This document shows, piece by piece, positions 1 through 6,655 of a stretch of 8,979 bases of DNA (its first letter is position 1; each line of letters opens with the position of its first letter). Both the position numbers and the translations under genes were made by a program. The stretch spans positions 1 to 8,979 of the forward strand of contig DAOVYU010000025.1 in assembly GCA_030635465.1 (NCBI GenBank), in the 5' to 3' direction. Below the pieces are notes generated by a model. The model was not told the origin of the DNA. It did not search any database and was given only the letters and a program-made list of their open reading frames with translations. This stretch comes from Bacteroidales bacterium. GTDB lineage: Bacteria > Bacteroidota > Bacteroidia > Bacteroidales > JAADJA01.

Positions 1-396
1 AACGGACGCAATTACATTAGCTGTTTTCCGTCCAACCCCTGGTAATTTTTGTAAATCTATTATATCAGAAGGTATTATACCATTGAATTCTTTAATCAGA
101 GTTTGCGCCATTCCGATCAAGTTTTTCGTTTTATTATTGGGGTAGGAACAACTTTTAATCAACTCATATACTTCTTCGATGCTGGCTTTGGCTAGTGCTG
201 ATTCATTTGGAAATGATTTAAAAAATGCGGGTGTAAGCATATTGACCCTAACATCTGTACATTGGGCAGAAAGAATGACAGCTACTAAAAGTTCATAGGC
301 TGACTTATAAGTCAATTCAGTCTCAGCAACAGGCATGTGCTCATCAAAGTATGCAATTACTTTTTTAAATCTTTCTTTTTTAGTCAACCTTTCCAT
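1..396 (-). CDS. nth: Endonuclease III (DNA glycosylase/AP lyase), 3' end cut by window edge
   Basis: The reverse strand reads as an uninterrupted 132-codon frame from an ATG at 396 to the left edge, so the C-terminal third is missing. The product excises oxidised pyrimidines from DNA and nicks the resulting abasic site, the first step of base excision repair. Family hallmarks are visible: the segment LLVAVILSAQCTD (residues 36-48) of the conserved core, and the helix-hairpin-helix LPGVGRKTA (118-126), whose Lys124 corresponds to the catalytic lysine of E. coli Nth (Lys120). The catalytic aspartate and the four cysteines of the iron-sulfur cluster would lie beyond the edge, so they cannot be checked. 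No Shine-Dalgarno sequence precedes the start. The gene follows a terminator and probably has its own promoter. Family identity is secure; completeness is unknown. Confidence 0.95.
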   Translation of the reverse strand, partial: MERLTKKERFKKVIAYFDEHMPVAETELTYKSAYELLVAVILSAQCTDVRVNMLTPAFFKSFPNESALAKASIEEVYELIKSCSYPNNKTKNLIGMAQTLIKEFNGIIPSDIIDLQKLPGVGRKTANVIASV

Positions 397-433
397 AATC
401 AATTTGTAAATAAAAACATTTAAATTGTCACTG

Positions 434-441
434 CAAAAATA
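434..441 (-). promoter_or_regulatory. Possible -7 element for nth
   Basis: On the minus strand this reads TATTTTTG, matching the Bacteroidota -7 consensus TAnnTTTG, about 38 bases upstream of the nth start. No TTTG is seen at the -33 distance. The element lies in the T-rich tail of the preceding terminator, so a chance match is quite possible. Confidence 0.3.
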
Positions 442-477
442 AAAAAGCCCTGATAAAAATGAATCCATCAGGGCTTT
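441..477 (-). terminator. Rho-independent terminator after the small gene
   Basis: A perfect 11-bp inverted repeat, AAAGCCCTGAT (444-454) and ATCAGGGCTTT (467-477), encloses a 12-base loop. Read on the minus strand the hairpin is followed by six T (441-446), the classical intrinsic terminator layout. It starts about 17 bases after the stop codon of the small minus-strand gene at 495, so it should end that transcript before nth. The plus-strand side has only a short T stretch, and no plus-strand gene precedes it. Confidence 0.85.
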
Positions 478-494
478 ATTAATTTACGATTTTA

Positions 495-743
495 TCAATT
501 CATCATCAAATTAAAACTCCCGGTACGTTTTGTTTTAATAATTGTTAAAGCCCGGGAATAATTTAAGATACTGTTGATAATTCTTTTGTCTGGGGAAATA
601 CACAAATCTGAATCTAACATTTCACTGTTACTTAGTTTTCGACTATCTGTCTGACAGGCAATCTCTGCACAGTCCATATTTGTAACGTTTTTCTCACCAC
701 TAACAAAAGAAATTAATTCATTAAGAGTAAAAGAATTTTTCAT
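495..743 (-). CDS. Small uncharacterised protein downstream of the sigma factor
   Basis: This encodes 82 residues from the ATG at 743. An in-frame GTG at 764 would add seven residues, but the ATG gives a more usual start (MKNSFTL). Neither start has a clear Shine-Dalgarno. The N-terminal half is polar with three cysteines. The C-terminal half (SPDKRIINSILNYSRAL followed by KTKRTGSFNLMMN) is basic-amphipathic and ends at Asn. I have an impression that small Bacteroidota proteins with a similar tail exist near sigma factor genes, but cannot confirm it. There is no signal peptide and no membrane helix. A strong terminator directly after the stop codon, and the same orientation as the sigma factor gene 162 bases upstream, support it as a real gene and possibly as the operon's last one. 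Function is unknown. It does not look like a standard membrane-bound anti-sigma factor. Confidence 0.65.
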   Translation of the reverse strand: MKNSFTLNELISFVSGEKNVTNMDCAEIACQTDSRKLSNSEMLDSDLCISPDKRIINSILNYSRALTIIKTKRTGSFNLMMN

Positions 744-905
744 AGGCAATTTAATATATATCACATTTTTAAACTACCTAACGATATAACTTCACAATTT
801 ATTTTAATCTATTCAAATAAATTATGAGAAACAGGAGAAAAAATTATTTTCAACTATTAATTAATGTTGACTGATGATCCGAATATTTATTTACAATAAA
901 CTTAA

Positions 906-1496
906 CTATTGTGTAAGAACAATATTCTTTTCTGTTATGAGCTTTCGCAAATTGATTAGAGCATAACGCATTCTTCCAAGAGCAGTATTTATGCTAACAC
1001 CGGTAACTTCAGCTATATCTTTAAAACTCATCTCAGCATAATGACGCATGTATAGAACTTCACGCTGTTCATCTGGCAATAATTCAATCAATTTCCTGAC
1101 ATCTTTGTGGATCTGATCAGTAATAATTCTATCCTCAATGGATTTATCCATCATATTCAGATTTTCAAAAATGTCGAAATTCTCATTCTTACTGTTATCA
1201 ATTACAGGAATTCTATTTGACTTCCTGAAATGGTCGATAGTTAAATTATGAGCAATTCGCATAACCCATTGCAAAAACTTCCCTTCTTCGTTATATGAGC
1301 CAGAACGAAGCGTATTAATGACTTTAATAAAAGTATCCTGGAATAAATCATCTGCTAATTCCTTATTTTTCGTAATCATAAGGATATAAGCATAAATGCG
1401 ATTTTTATGACGAGATATTAATTTTTCGAGACAGATGTGATCGCCTTTTAAATAACTACCTATAAGCTCTTTATCACTTATTTTGTGAGCTTTCAT
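906..1496 (-). CDS. ECF-type RNA polymerase sigma-70 family factor
   Basis: The 196-residue product is a two-domain sigma factor that directs RNA polymerase to a set of alternative promoters. Region 2 spans about residues 25-93. It includes DDLFQDTFIKV (49-59, core binding) and FLQWVMRIAHNLTIDHFRK (74-92, -10 melting and recognition). A polar linker (about 95-130) follows, then region 4 (about 134-186), with LLPDEQREVLYMRHYAEMSF leading into the helix-turn-helix DIAEVTGVSINTALGRMR (160-177). Regions 1.1, 1.2 and 3 are absent, and the length is normal for ECF factors. The start is fixed by an AGGAGGT Shine-Dalgarno four bases upstream. No transmembrane anti-sigma gene lies next to it. The only downstream same-strand neighbour is the small protein at 495-743. 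The gene is divergent from uvrA and has a good promoter of the housekeeping type. The regulon cannot be deduced from this window. Confidence 0.95.
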   Translation of the reverse strand: MKAHKISDKELIGSYLKGDHICLEKLISRHKNRIYAYILMITKNKELADDLFQDTFIKVINTLRSGSYNEEGKFLQWVMRIAHNLTIDHFRKSNRIPVIDNSKNENFDIFENLNMMDKSIEDRIITDQIHKDVRKLIELLPDEQREVLYMRHYAEMSFKDIAEVTGVSINTALGRMRYALINLRKLITEKNIVLTQ

Positions 1497-1500
1497 TTGT

Positions 1501-1507
1501 ACCTCCT
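1501..1507 (-). promoter_or_regulatory. Strong Shine-Dalgarno for the sigma factor gene
   Basis: The minus strand reads AAAAGGAGGT followed by ACAA and the ATG. A complete AGGAGGT at 4-nt spacing is notable because the other starts in this window have no recognisable ribosome binding site, as is common in Bacteroidota. It decides the start of the sigma factor gene. Confidence 0.75.
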
Positions 1508-1602
1508 TTTAAAGGGTTAATAGGTAGAATGTTTATCTATAGGCGCTTCTCTTTTTAATGAATAATAAGTTAACGATTGTATTTGATTAAACAAATATAA
1601 TG

Positions 1603-1634
1603 CAAAAGTATCATATTTATCTTTTAAATGCAAA
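1603..1634 (-). promoter_or_regulatory. Bacteroidota-type promoter for the sigma factor gene
   Basis: On the minus strand TTTG (1631-1634) is followed after exactly 20 bases by TACTTTTG (1603-1610). This fits the Bacteroidota -33/-7 consensus (TTTG, about 19-21 bases, TAnnTTTG). Transcription would start near 1596, giving a leader of about 100 bases before the sigma factor ATG. A second -7-like TATATTTG lies just downstream (1592-1599 on the plus strand) but has no spaced -33 partner. Confidence 0.6.
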
Positions 1635-1643
1635 TTTAATTAA

Positions 1644-1651
1644 TAATTTTG
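1644..1651 (+). promoter_or_regulatory. -7 element for uvrA
   Basis: TAATTTTG matches TAnnTTTG exactly. Transcription would begin around 1657, only about a dozen bases before the uvrA ATG at 1670. No TTTG is seen at the -33 distance, only a T-rich TTTT near 1622. The element sits 10 bases from the divergent promoter's -33 box, so the two promoters probably interfere or share regulation. Confidence 0.45.
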
Positions 1652-1669
1652 GCCGGTTTATCTTAAAAG

Positions 1670-4498
1670 ATGTTAAAGGAAAGTCAAATAGAGTTAGATC
1701 CGAGGAATTATATTTTAATCAAGGGTGCAAGGGTACACAACTTAAAAAGTATTGATCTTGCAATCCCCAAAAATAAATTGATAGTAATAACTGGATTATC
1801 CGGTTCCGGAAAATCGTCTCTGGCATTCGACACCATATTTGCAGATGGTCAAAGGCGATATGTTGAGAGCCTAAGTTCCTATGCTAGACAGTTTCTAGGA
1901 CGTATGAGTAAGCCTGAAGTAGACTACATTAAAGGGATAGCTCCAGCCATTGCCATTGAGCAAAAAGTCAACACCCGTAATCCTCGTTCAACTGTTGGCA
2001 CCTCGACTGAAATTTACGAATATCTTAAGCTTCTTTTTGCCCGAATTGGAAAAACCTATTCCCCTATTTCCGGAAAGATTGTACGAAGGCATTCTGTAAG
2101 CTTTGTAACTGATCATATCTTTTCTCAAGATTCAGGCTCCAAAATAATTATTTACAGTCCCTTAGAAGTTGAGAACAAAATGAGGTCAATCAATGACCAG
2201 CTATCTGTATTGCTGCAACAAGGATTTAACCGAATTAAAATCAATGGAGACATCCTTAGAATAGATGATGCATTGAAAAAAAACATCTCTGGTAAGGATC
2301 AATTATATGTTGTAATAGACAGAATTATCATTCAGGAAAAGGATGGCGACCTAAAGTCAAGGATAGCTGATTCCGTTCAAACGGCGTTTTATGAGGGGCA
2401 TGGAACCTGCTTTATTGAAATAGAAAATGATCAGGGAAAGCAAGTTGAAAAATATAGCAATAAGTTTGAGGCTGATGGAATTAGTTTTGAAGAACCAACT
2501 ATTAATTTATTCAGTTTTAACAATCCTTATGGTGCATGTAAGTCATGTGAAGGATTTGGAAGTGTAATTGGCATTGATCCGGATCTTGTAATTCCCAATA
2601 AGAGTCTTTCAGTTTATGAAGATGCCATTGCTTGCTGGAAGGGTGAAAAAATGAGTGAATGGAAAGAGCAACTTATTAAAGATGCCTACAAATTTGACTT
2701 TCCTGTACATAAACCCATTTATGAATTAACAGACGAACATCAGAAACTCCTCTGGACAGGTAACGATTATTTTAGTGGTCTATTTGATTTCTTTAAATAC
2801 GTTGAAGAACAAACATATAAAATTCAATACAGGGTTATGCTCTCTCGGTATAGGGGAAAAACGCTTTGTCCGGAATGTAATGGATCAAGGTTGAGGAAAG
2901 ATGCAAATTATGTTAAAATAGCAAATAAATCATTGAGTGATATTACTTTAATGTCGATTTCATCACTTATTGAATTTTTTAATAATATATCACTGAATGA
3001 ATTTGATTATCAAATTGCTGAAAGAATATTGATAGAAATTACCAACAGATTACAATTTCTGGAGGATGTTGGTTTAGGATATTTAACGTTGAACAGGTTA
3101 TCGAATACATTATCGGGAGGGGAATCACAACGTATCAACCTTGCAACATCCCTGGGAAGTAGTCTTGTGGGCTCATTATATATTCTTGATGAACCAAGCA
3201 TAGGACTACATCCAAGGGATACCAATCGTTTATTGAAAGTTTTAAAACAACTACGTGACCAGGGCAATACTGTAATTGTGGTTGAGCATGAAGAAGAGAT
3301 CATAAAACAAGCTGATCAGATTATTGATATTGGTCCAAAAGCTGGAATTCATGGTGGGGAATTGATTTTCCAGGGAGAATTCAAGCAACTCATCGATTCA
3401 AAAGAAAGTCTTACAGCGAAATACCTTACAGGCAGATTAGATATTGAATTACCAGAACGAAGAAGGAGTTGGAAAGAATACATTGAGATAATTGGAGCCC
3501 GGGAAAACAATTTAAAAAGCATTGACATTAAAATTCCGCTTAATATTTTAACTGCAGTTACTGGTGTAAGTGGATCCGGAAAAACAACCCTAATTAAAAA
3601 TATCTTGTTTCCTGCTTTAAAGAAAATGTTTGGAGGCTATAGTGAGAAAACAGGAAATTTCGATAAATTGAATGGAGATTTTAATCGTATTGCATCTATT
3701 GAGATGGTAGACCAAAATCCGATAGGTCGGTCGTCAAGATCAAATCCCGCAACATACGTAAAAGCCTATGACGATATACGTGCATTGTTTTCAAATCAAC
3801 CTGTTGCCAAGCTAAGGGGATACAAACCAGGATATTTTTCTTTCAATATCGAAGGTGGTAGATGCGATGAATGTGAGGGTGAAGGTGTTGTAAAAATTGA
3901 GATGCAGTTTATGGCAGATATCTTCCTGACCTGCGAAAATTGTAATGGAAAAAGATTTAAAGAAGAAGTGCTGGATATTAAATACATGGAAAAGGATATC
4001 AGTGACATACTTAATATGACTATTAATGAAGCTGTGGAGTTCTTCAGTTCATCAGAAAAATCTACTTCGATTGAGCGGAAAATTGTTGAAAAACTAAAAC
4101 CATTACAAGATGTAGGATTAGGATACCTTGGATTGGGACAACCTTCAAGCACATTAAGTGGAGGAGAAGCTCAACGGGTTAAACTTGCTTTTTTTCTTTC
4201 AAAAGGGACTGCGGAGTCACCCACCCTATTTATTTTTGACGAACCAACAACTGGCCTTCATTTCCATGACATTTCAAAGCTACTTACAGCTTTCAATGCA
4301 CTTATTGAAAAAGGCCATTCAATCATTGTTATTGAGCATAATATTGAGGTAATTAAATGTGCTGATTGGATTATTGATTTGGGTCCTGAAGGTGGTGATA
4401 ATGGTGGTTTTATTGAGTTTGAAGGCACTCCTGAAGATTTAATAAAGATTAAGAAATCACATACCGCATCTTATTTGGTCGAAAAATTCAGCTCCTAA
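1670..4498 (+). CDS. uvrA: Excinuclease ABC subunit A (UvrA)
   Basis: The 942-residue protein has normal UvrA length. UvrA is the dimeric ATPase that scans DNA for bulky lesions and loads UvrB in nucleotide excision repair. Two ABC modules are intact. The first has Walker A GLSGSGKS (42-49), signature LSGGESQ (481-487), Walker B ILDEP and His540. The second has Walker A GVSGSGKT (632-639), signature LSGGEAQ (829-835), Walker B IFDEP and His890. Residues about 131-250 correspond to the UvrB-interaction domain, including the QGFNRIKINGD segment, which argues for a UvrB-partnered UvrA. Zinc-site cysteines are present as Cys290/Cys293 with Cys400/Cys403, and Cys732/735/755/758 (CX2C-X19-CX2C). 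The additional CPxC motif that E. coli-type UvrA carries just before the FSFNNP segment is replaced by FEAD (266-269). The overall sequence style matches Bacteroidota UvrA as I know it. No clear terminator follows the stop codon. Confidence 0.97.
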   Translation: MLKESQIELDPRNYILIKGARVHNLKSIDLAIPKNKLIVITGLSGSGKSSLAFDTIFADGQRRYVESLSSYARQFLGRMSKPEVDYIKGIAPAIAIEQKVNTRNPRSTVGTSTEIYEYLKLLFARIGKTYSPISGKIVRRHSVSFVTDHIFSQDSGSKIIIYSPLEVENKMRSINDQLSVLLQQGFNRIKINGDILRIDDALKKNISGKDQLYVVIDRIIIQEKDGDLKSRIADSVQTAFYEGHGTCFIEIENDQGKQVEKYSNKFEADGISFEEPTINLFSFNNPYGACKSCEGFGSVIGIDPDLVIPNKSLSVYEDAIACWKGEKMSEWKEQLIKDAYKFDFPVHKPIYELTDEHQKLLWTGNDYFSGLFDFFKYVEEQTYKIQYRVMLSRYRGKTLCPECNGSRLRKDANYVKIANKSLSDITLMSISSLIEFFNNISLNEFDYQIAERILIEITNRLQFLEDVGLGYLTLNRLSNTLSGGESQRINLATSLGSSLVGSLYILDEPSIGLHPRDTNRLLKVLKQLRDQGNTVIVVEHEEEIIKQADQIIDIGPKAGIHGGELIFQGEFKQLIDSKESLTAKYLTGRLDIELPERRRSWKEYIEIIGARENNLKSIDIKIPLNILTAVTGVSGSGKTTLIKNILFPALKKMFGGYSEKTGNFDKLNGDFNRIASIEMVDQNPIGRSSRSNPATYVKAYDDIRALFSNQPVAKLRGYKPGYFSFNIEGGRCDECEGEGVVKIEMQFMADIFLTCENCNGKRFKEEVLDIKYMEKDISDILNMTINEAVEFFSSSEKSTSIERKIVEKLKPLQDVGLGYLGLGQPSSTLSGGEAQRVKLAFFLSKGTAESPTLFIFDEPTTGLHFHDISKLLTAFNALIEKGHSIIVIEHNIEVIKCADWIIDLGPEGGDNGGFIEFEGTPEDLIKIKKSHTASYLVEKFSS

Positions 4499-4555
4499 CT
4501 ATTTACAAGATTTCATTTTTTTCATAAATAATCCCTTTCCCCCTAAAATATTCTT

Positions 4556-4563
4556 TACATTTG
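4556..4563 (+). promoter_or_regulatory. -7 element of the zinc operon promoter
   Basis: TACATTTG matches the Bacteroidota -7 consensus TAnnTTTG and lies 21 bases before the repressor ATG at 4585, so the transcript leader would be about 15 bases. No good TTTG -33 box is present; the nearest is TTTC at 4536-4539 with a short 16-base spacer. A weak -33 is compatible with an activity-limited, repressor-controlled promoter, though that is inference. Confidence 0.55.
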
Positions 4564-4577
4564 CAACAATGTCGCAA
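4561..4577 (+). promoter_or_regulatory. Palindromic operator, probable Zur/Fur-family binding site
   Basis: TTGCAACAATGTCGCAA is a 17-bp dyad with seven of eight base pairs matched around a central A (only positions 5 and 13 fail). Its first three bases are the TTG of the -7 element, and it covers the expected transcription start of the operon. Bound protein would therefore block polymerase directly. The adjacent first gene is a Fur-family repressor and the rest of the operon is a zinc-type transporter, so autoregulation by the zinc-loaded repressor is the natural reading. I see no second copy elsewhere in the window. The regulator-site pairing is inferred, not shown. Confidence 0.65.
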
Positions 4578-4584
4578 TTATATC

Positions 4585-4977
4585 ATGAAAGCAAAAGAAT
4601 TGTTAGATAATTATAATTTATATATAACTGAGGGGAGAGTGAATATTTTGGACATTTTCCTAAAAAGTAATGTTGGACTTTCCGAAAAAGATATTCAGGA
4701 TAGACTTAGTAAAAAAAGTGATAGGGCTACAATATATAGAACCCTTAAAGTATTTAAGGAAACTGGCATCGTTCATCCTGTATCCGCTGAAGGTTCAGCA
4801 ACAAAATATGTATTAAAGAAAGAACCTCAGGAACATTTGCATTTTAAATGTACAAAATGCAGGAATATTTCATGTTTAGCTGATATACAAATAAGTGGGT
4901 ATGAGTTACCGCAGGGCTATAAAAAAATAGAATCAAATTTTTTAATCATAGGCATTTGTAATGAATGTAATAATTGA
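4585..4977 (+). CDS. Fur/Zur-family metal-responsive transcriptional repressor
   Basis: The 130-residue protein starts at the ATG at 4585. An upstream in-frame TTG at 4561 is unlikely because it lies inside the -7 element and operator. The N-terminal winged helix includes the recognition helix segment DRATIYRTLKVFKETGIV (46-63). The C-terminal dimerisation domain has EHLHFKC and two CxxC pairs, Cys89/Cys92 and Cys125/Cys128, which form the structural zinc site of the family. The sensing site is atypical. The residue after NIS is Cys97 where many Fur proteins have a Glu-containing segment, and Ser117 replaces the histidine six residues before GICxxC seen in PerR-type proteins. Position at the head of a znuACB-like operon, with a palindrome over its own promoter, suggests zinc sensing (Zur) rather than iron. 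Family is certain; metal specificity is inferred. The stop codon overlaps the start of the next gene by 17 bases. Confidence 0.9.
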   Translation: MKAKELLDNYNLYITEGRVNILDIFLKSNVGLSEKDIQDRLSKKSDRATIYRTLKVFKETGIVHPVSAEGSATKYVLKKEPQEHLHFKCTKCRNISCLADIQISGYELPQGYKKIESNFLIIGICNECNN

Positions 4978-5887
4978 CAAAAATTTAGACAATTTACTGG
5001 TTATCTGTAAACATTTCATGATACTGGCAATATTGATTTGCCTGTTAAATGCTTGTTCAATTAACAGTTATGAAACCAAACCTATAATTTCGGTAAGCAT
5101 ACTTCCTCAAAAATATTTCCTTGAGAAAATTGCCGGAGATCATTTTGAAATAAATGTATTAATACCACCTGGTGCCAGTCCTGCAACATATGATCCAAGT
5201 CCTGCACAGATTGTTGAACTTTCCAAATCACAGATCTATTTTAAAATCGGACACATTGAATTTGAAAAAAACTGGCTGGATAAAATCTCTCTTGAATATC
5301 CCCAACTTAATATCATTGATAATTCAAGTAATCTTGATCTGATGGAAACCCAGCATTTTGTTCGCAATCATGGTCATCATCATGGATCTATTGAACCACA
5401 CACGTGGATGAGCCCAAAAAATGCAAAGGTAATAGCAAGTAGTATGTTTGAGGCAATATTAAGCCTGGATAATATAAATGAATCATTTTATACTAAAAAT
5501 TTCAATCAACTCATTTCTGAGATTGATTCCCTTAATCAAGAGATTTCGATACTACTGCAGGATATAAAAGCCAGAAGTTTTATTATTTATCATCCAGCAC
5601 TAACATATTTCGCTGAAACGTACAGGCTTAAACAAATACCCATTGAAATAGAAGGTAAAAATCCATCTGCATTTCATATTAAACAAATCATAGATACGGC
5701 AAAATCTCAAAATATCAAAATTGTATTTATACAGAAACAGTTTGACCAGGATAAAGCCAAAACAATTGCCAATGAAATTGATGGATATCTAATACCAATT
5801 GATCCATTAGATTACAACTGGCAGAGTCAATTACTGACTATAGCAAATTCATTTGTTAAGGTTTCAGACACAAAAGTAAATGAGTGA
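4961..5887 (+). CDS. znuA: Zinc ABC transporter solute-binding lipoprotein (ZnuA-like)
   Basis: The 308-residue product is a cluster A-I metal-binding protein anchored by lipid. Its N-terminus ends in a lipobox, LNAC, with Cys32 as the acylated residue. An internal ATG at 5018 would leave a signal without basic residues, so 4961 is preferred. Family motifs are PPGASPATYDPSPAQ (69-83), EPHTWMSP (145-152), YHPALTYFAETY (210-221), EGKNPSA (231-237) and PIDPLD (279-284). Expected metal ligands His147, His211 and Asp281 are present, but the first ligand, normally His in SPHTYEP-like sequences, is Ala75. Two candidates could compensate: His98 in KIGHIEFE, or the histidine-rich loop HGHHHG (137-142) of the type seen in ZnuA. 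The start overlaps the repressor gene and the stop overlaps znuC. Zinc is the likely cargo; manganese is less likely given the His-rich loop. Confidence 0.92.
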   Translation: MNVIIDKNLDNLLVICKHFMILAILICLLNACSINSYETKPIISVSILPQKYFLEKIAGDHFEINVLIPPGASPATYDPSPAQIVELSKSQIYFKIGHIEFEKNWLDKISLEYPQLNIIDNSSNLDLMETQHFVRNHGHHHGSIEPHTWMSPKNAKVIASSMFEAILSLDNINESFYTKNFNQLISEIDSLNQEISILLQDIKARSFIIYHPALTYFAETYRLKQIPIEIEGKNPSAFHIKQIIDTAKSQNIKIVFIQKQFDQDKAKTIANEIDGYLIPIDPLDYNWQSQLLTIANSFVKVSDTKVNE

Positions 5888-6647
5888 TTACAAAAAGATA
5901 GCAGGATTGAATAAGGTTTATGCAGGATATGATGGGAAAATCATAATCAACGATGTAAACCTGGATATTTTCGAAAATGATTTTATTGGGATTATTGGAC
6001 CAAATGGAGGTGGTAAAACCACATTGGTTAAAGTGATTCTGGGATTAATCAAACCATATAAAGGTAATATTGAATACTCGCTTGAAAATTCCGGTGTACG
6101 CTTACCAATTGGTTATCTTCCTCAAATAAATGCCATTGATAAAAAATTTCCTATTTCAGTGAATGATGTAGTGTTGTCAGGCTTTCTAAGTACTGAAAAA
6201 TATATTAAAAAACATACCCTTGACGAAAAAAACAAAGCTGATGAGATAATGAAGGAAATGGGAATAGTCGACCTGAGGAAGAAATCAGTTGGTGAATTAT
6301 CCGGCGGACAGTTACAACGCGTATTTTTAGCCAGAGCAATTATTTCTTCGCCTAAGCTATTGATACTAGATGAACCAAATACCTTTGTGGATAATAAGTT
6401 TGAAGGTGAATTGTATGAAAAATTGAGTCATCTGAATAAAACTATGGCGATCTTAATCGTATCTCATGATATTGGGATGATTTCAACTTATATAAAAACG
6501 ATTGCCTGCGTGAATGGTGAGGTACATTACCACAGATCCAATATCATCAATGAAGAACAACTCCAGGCATACAACTGTCCCATTCAATTAATCACTCATG
6601 GGGATGTACCTCATACTGTTCTTAAAACACATAATCATCATCATTAA
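5880..6647 (+). CDS. znuC: Zinc ABC transporter ATP-binding protein (ZnuC-like)
   Basis: The 255-residue cytoplasmic ATPase energises metal import. Visible motifs are Walker A GPNGGGKT (40-47), Q-loop Gln82 in YLPQ, signature LSGGQ (140-144), Walker B LLILDEP (160-166) and the switch His196 in VSHD. After the nucleotide-binding domain comes a tail typical of this subfamily, CPIQLITHGDVPH, ending in THNHHH (Cys233, His240, His245, His251, His253-255). This tail could bind metal on the cytoplasmic side. The D-loop region reads NTFVDNK rather than the commoner TTGVD, without loss of the catalytic glutamate. The start codon lies inside the end of znuA (8-base overlap), indicating translational coupling. 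The permease gene follows after 8 bases. Confidence 0.95.
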   Translation: MSDYKKIAGLNKVYAGYDGKIIINDVNLDIFENDFIGIIGPNGGGKTTLVKVILGLIKPYKGNIEYSLENSGVRLPIGYLPQINAIDKKFPISVNDVVLSGFLSTEKYIKKHTLDEKNKADEIMKEMGIVDLRKKSVGELSGGQLQRVFLARAIISSPKLLILDEPNTFVDNKFEGELYEKLSHLNKTMAILIVSHDIGMISTYIKTIACVNGEVHYHRSNIINEEQLQAYNCPIQLITHGDVPHTVLKTHNHHH

Positions 6648-6655
6648 ATTGCTGT

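Noticed and set aside
3010..4352. Open frames inside uvrA (3010-3303 minus, 3796-4152 minus, 4158-4352 plus)
   Set aside because: They overlap conserved ABC ATPase and zinc-site coding sequence and have no family features; they are by-products of the uvrA reading frame.
4561..4584. Upstream TTG start that would extend the Fur-family protein by eight residues
   Set aside because: The codons lie in the -7 element and palindrome, before or at the expected transcription start.
5018..5887. Internal ATG as the start of the ZnuA-like protein
   Set aside because: It would leave a 12-residue signal with no positive charge before the lipobox cysteine; the ATG at 4961 gives a workable signal and couples to the upstream gene.
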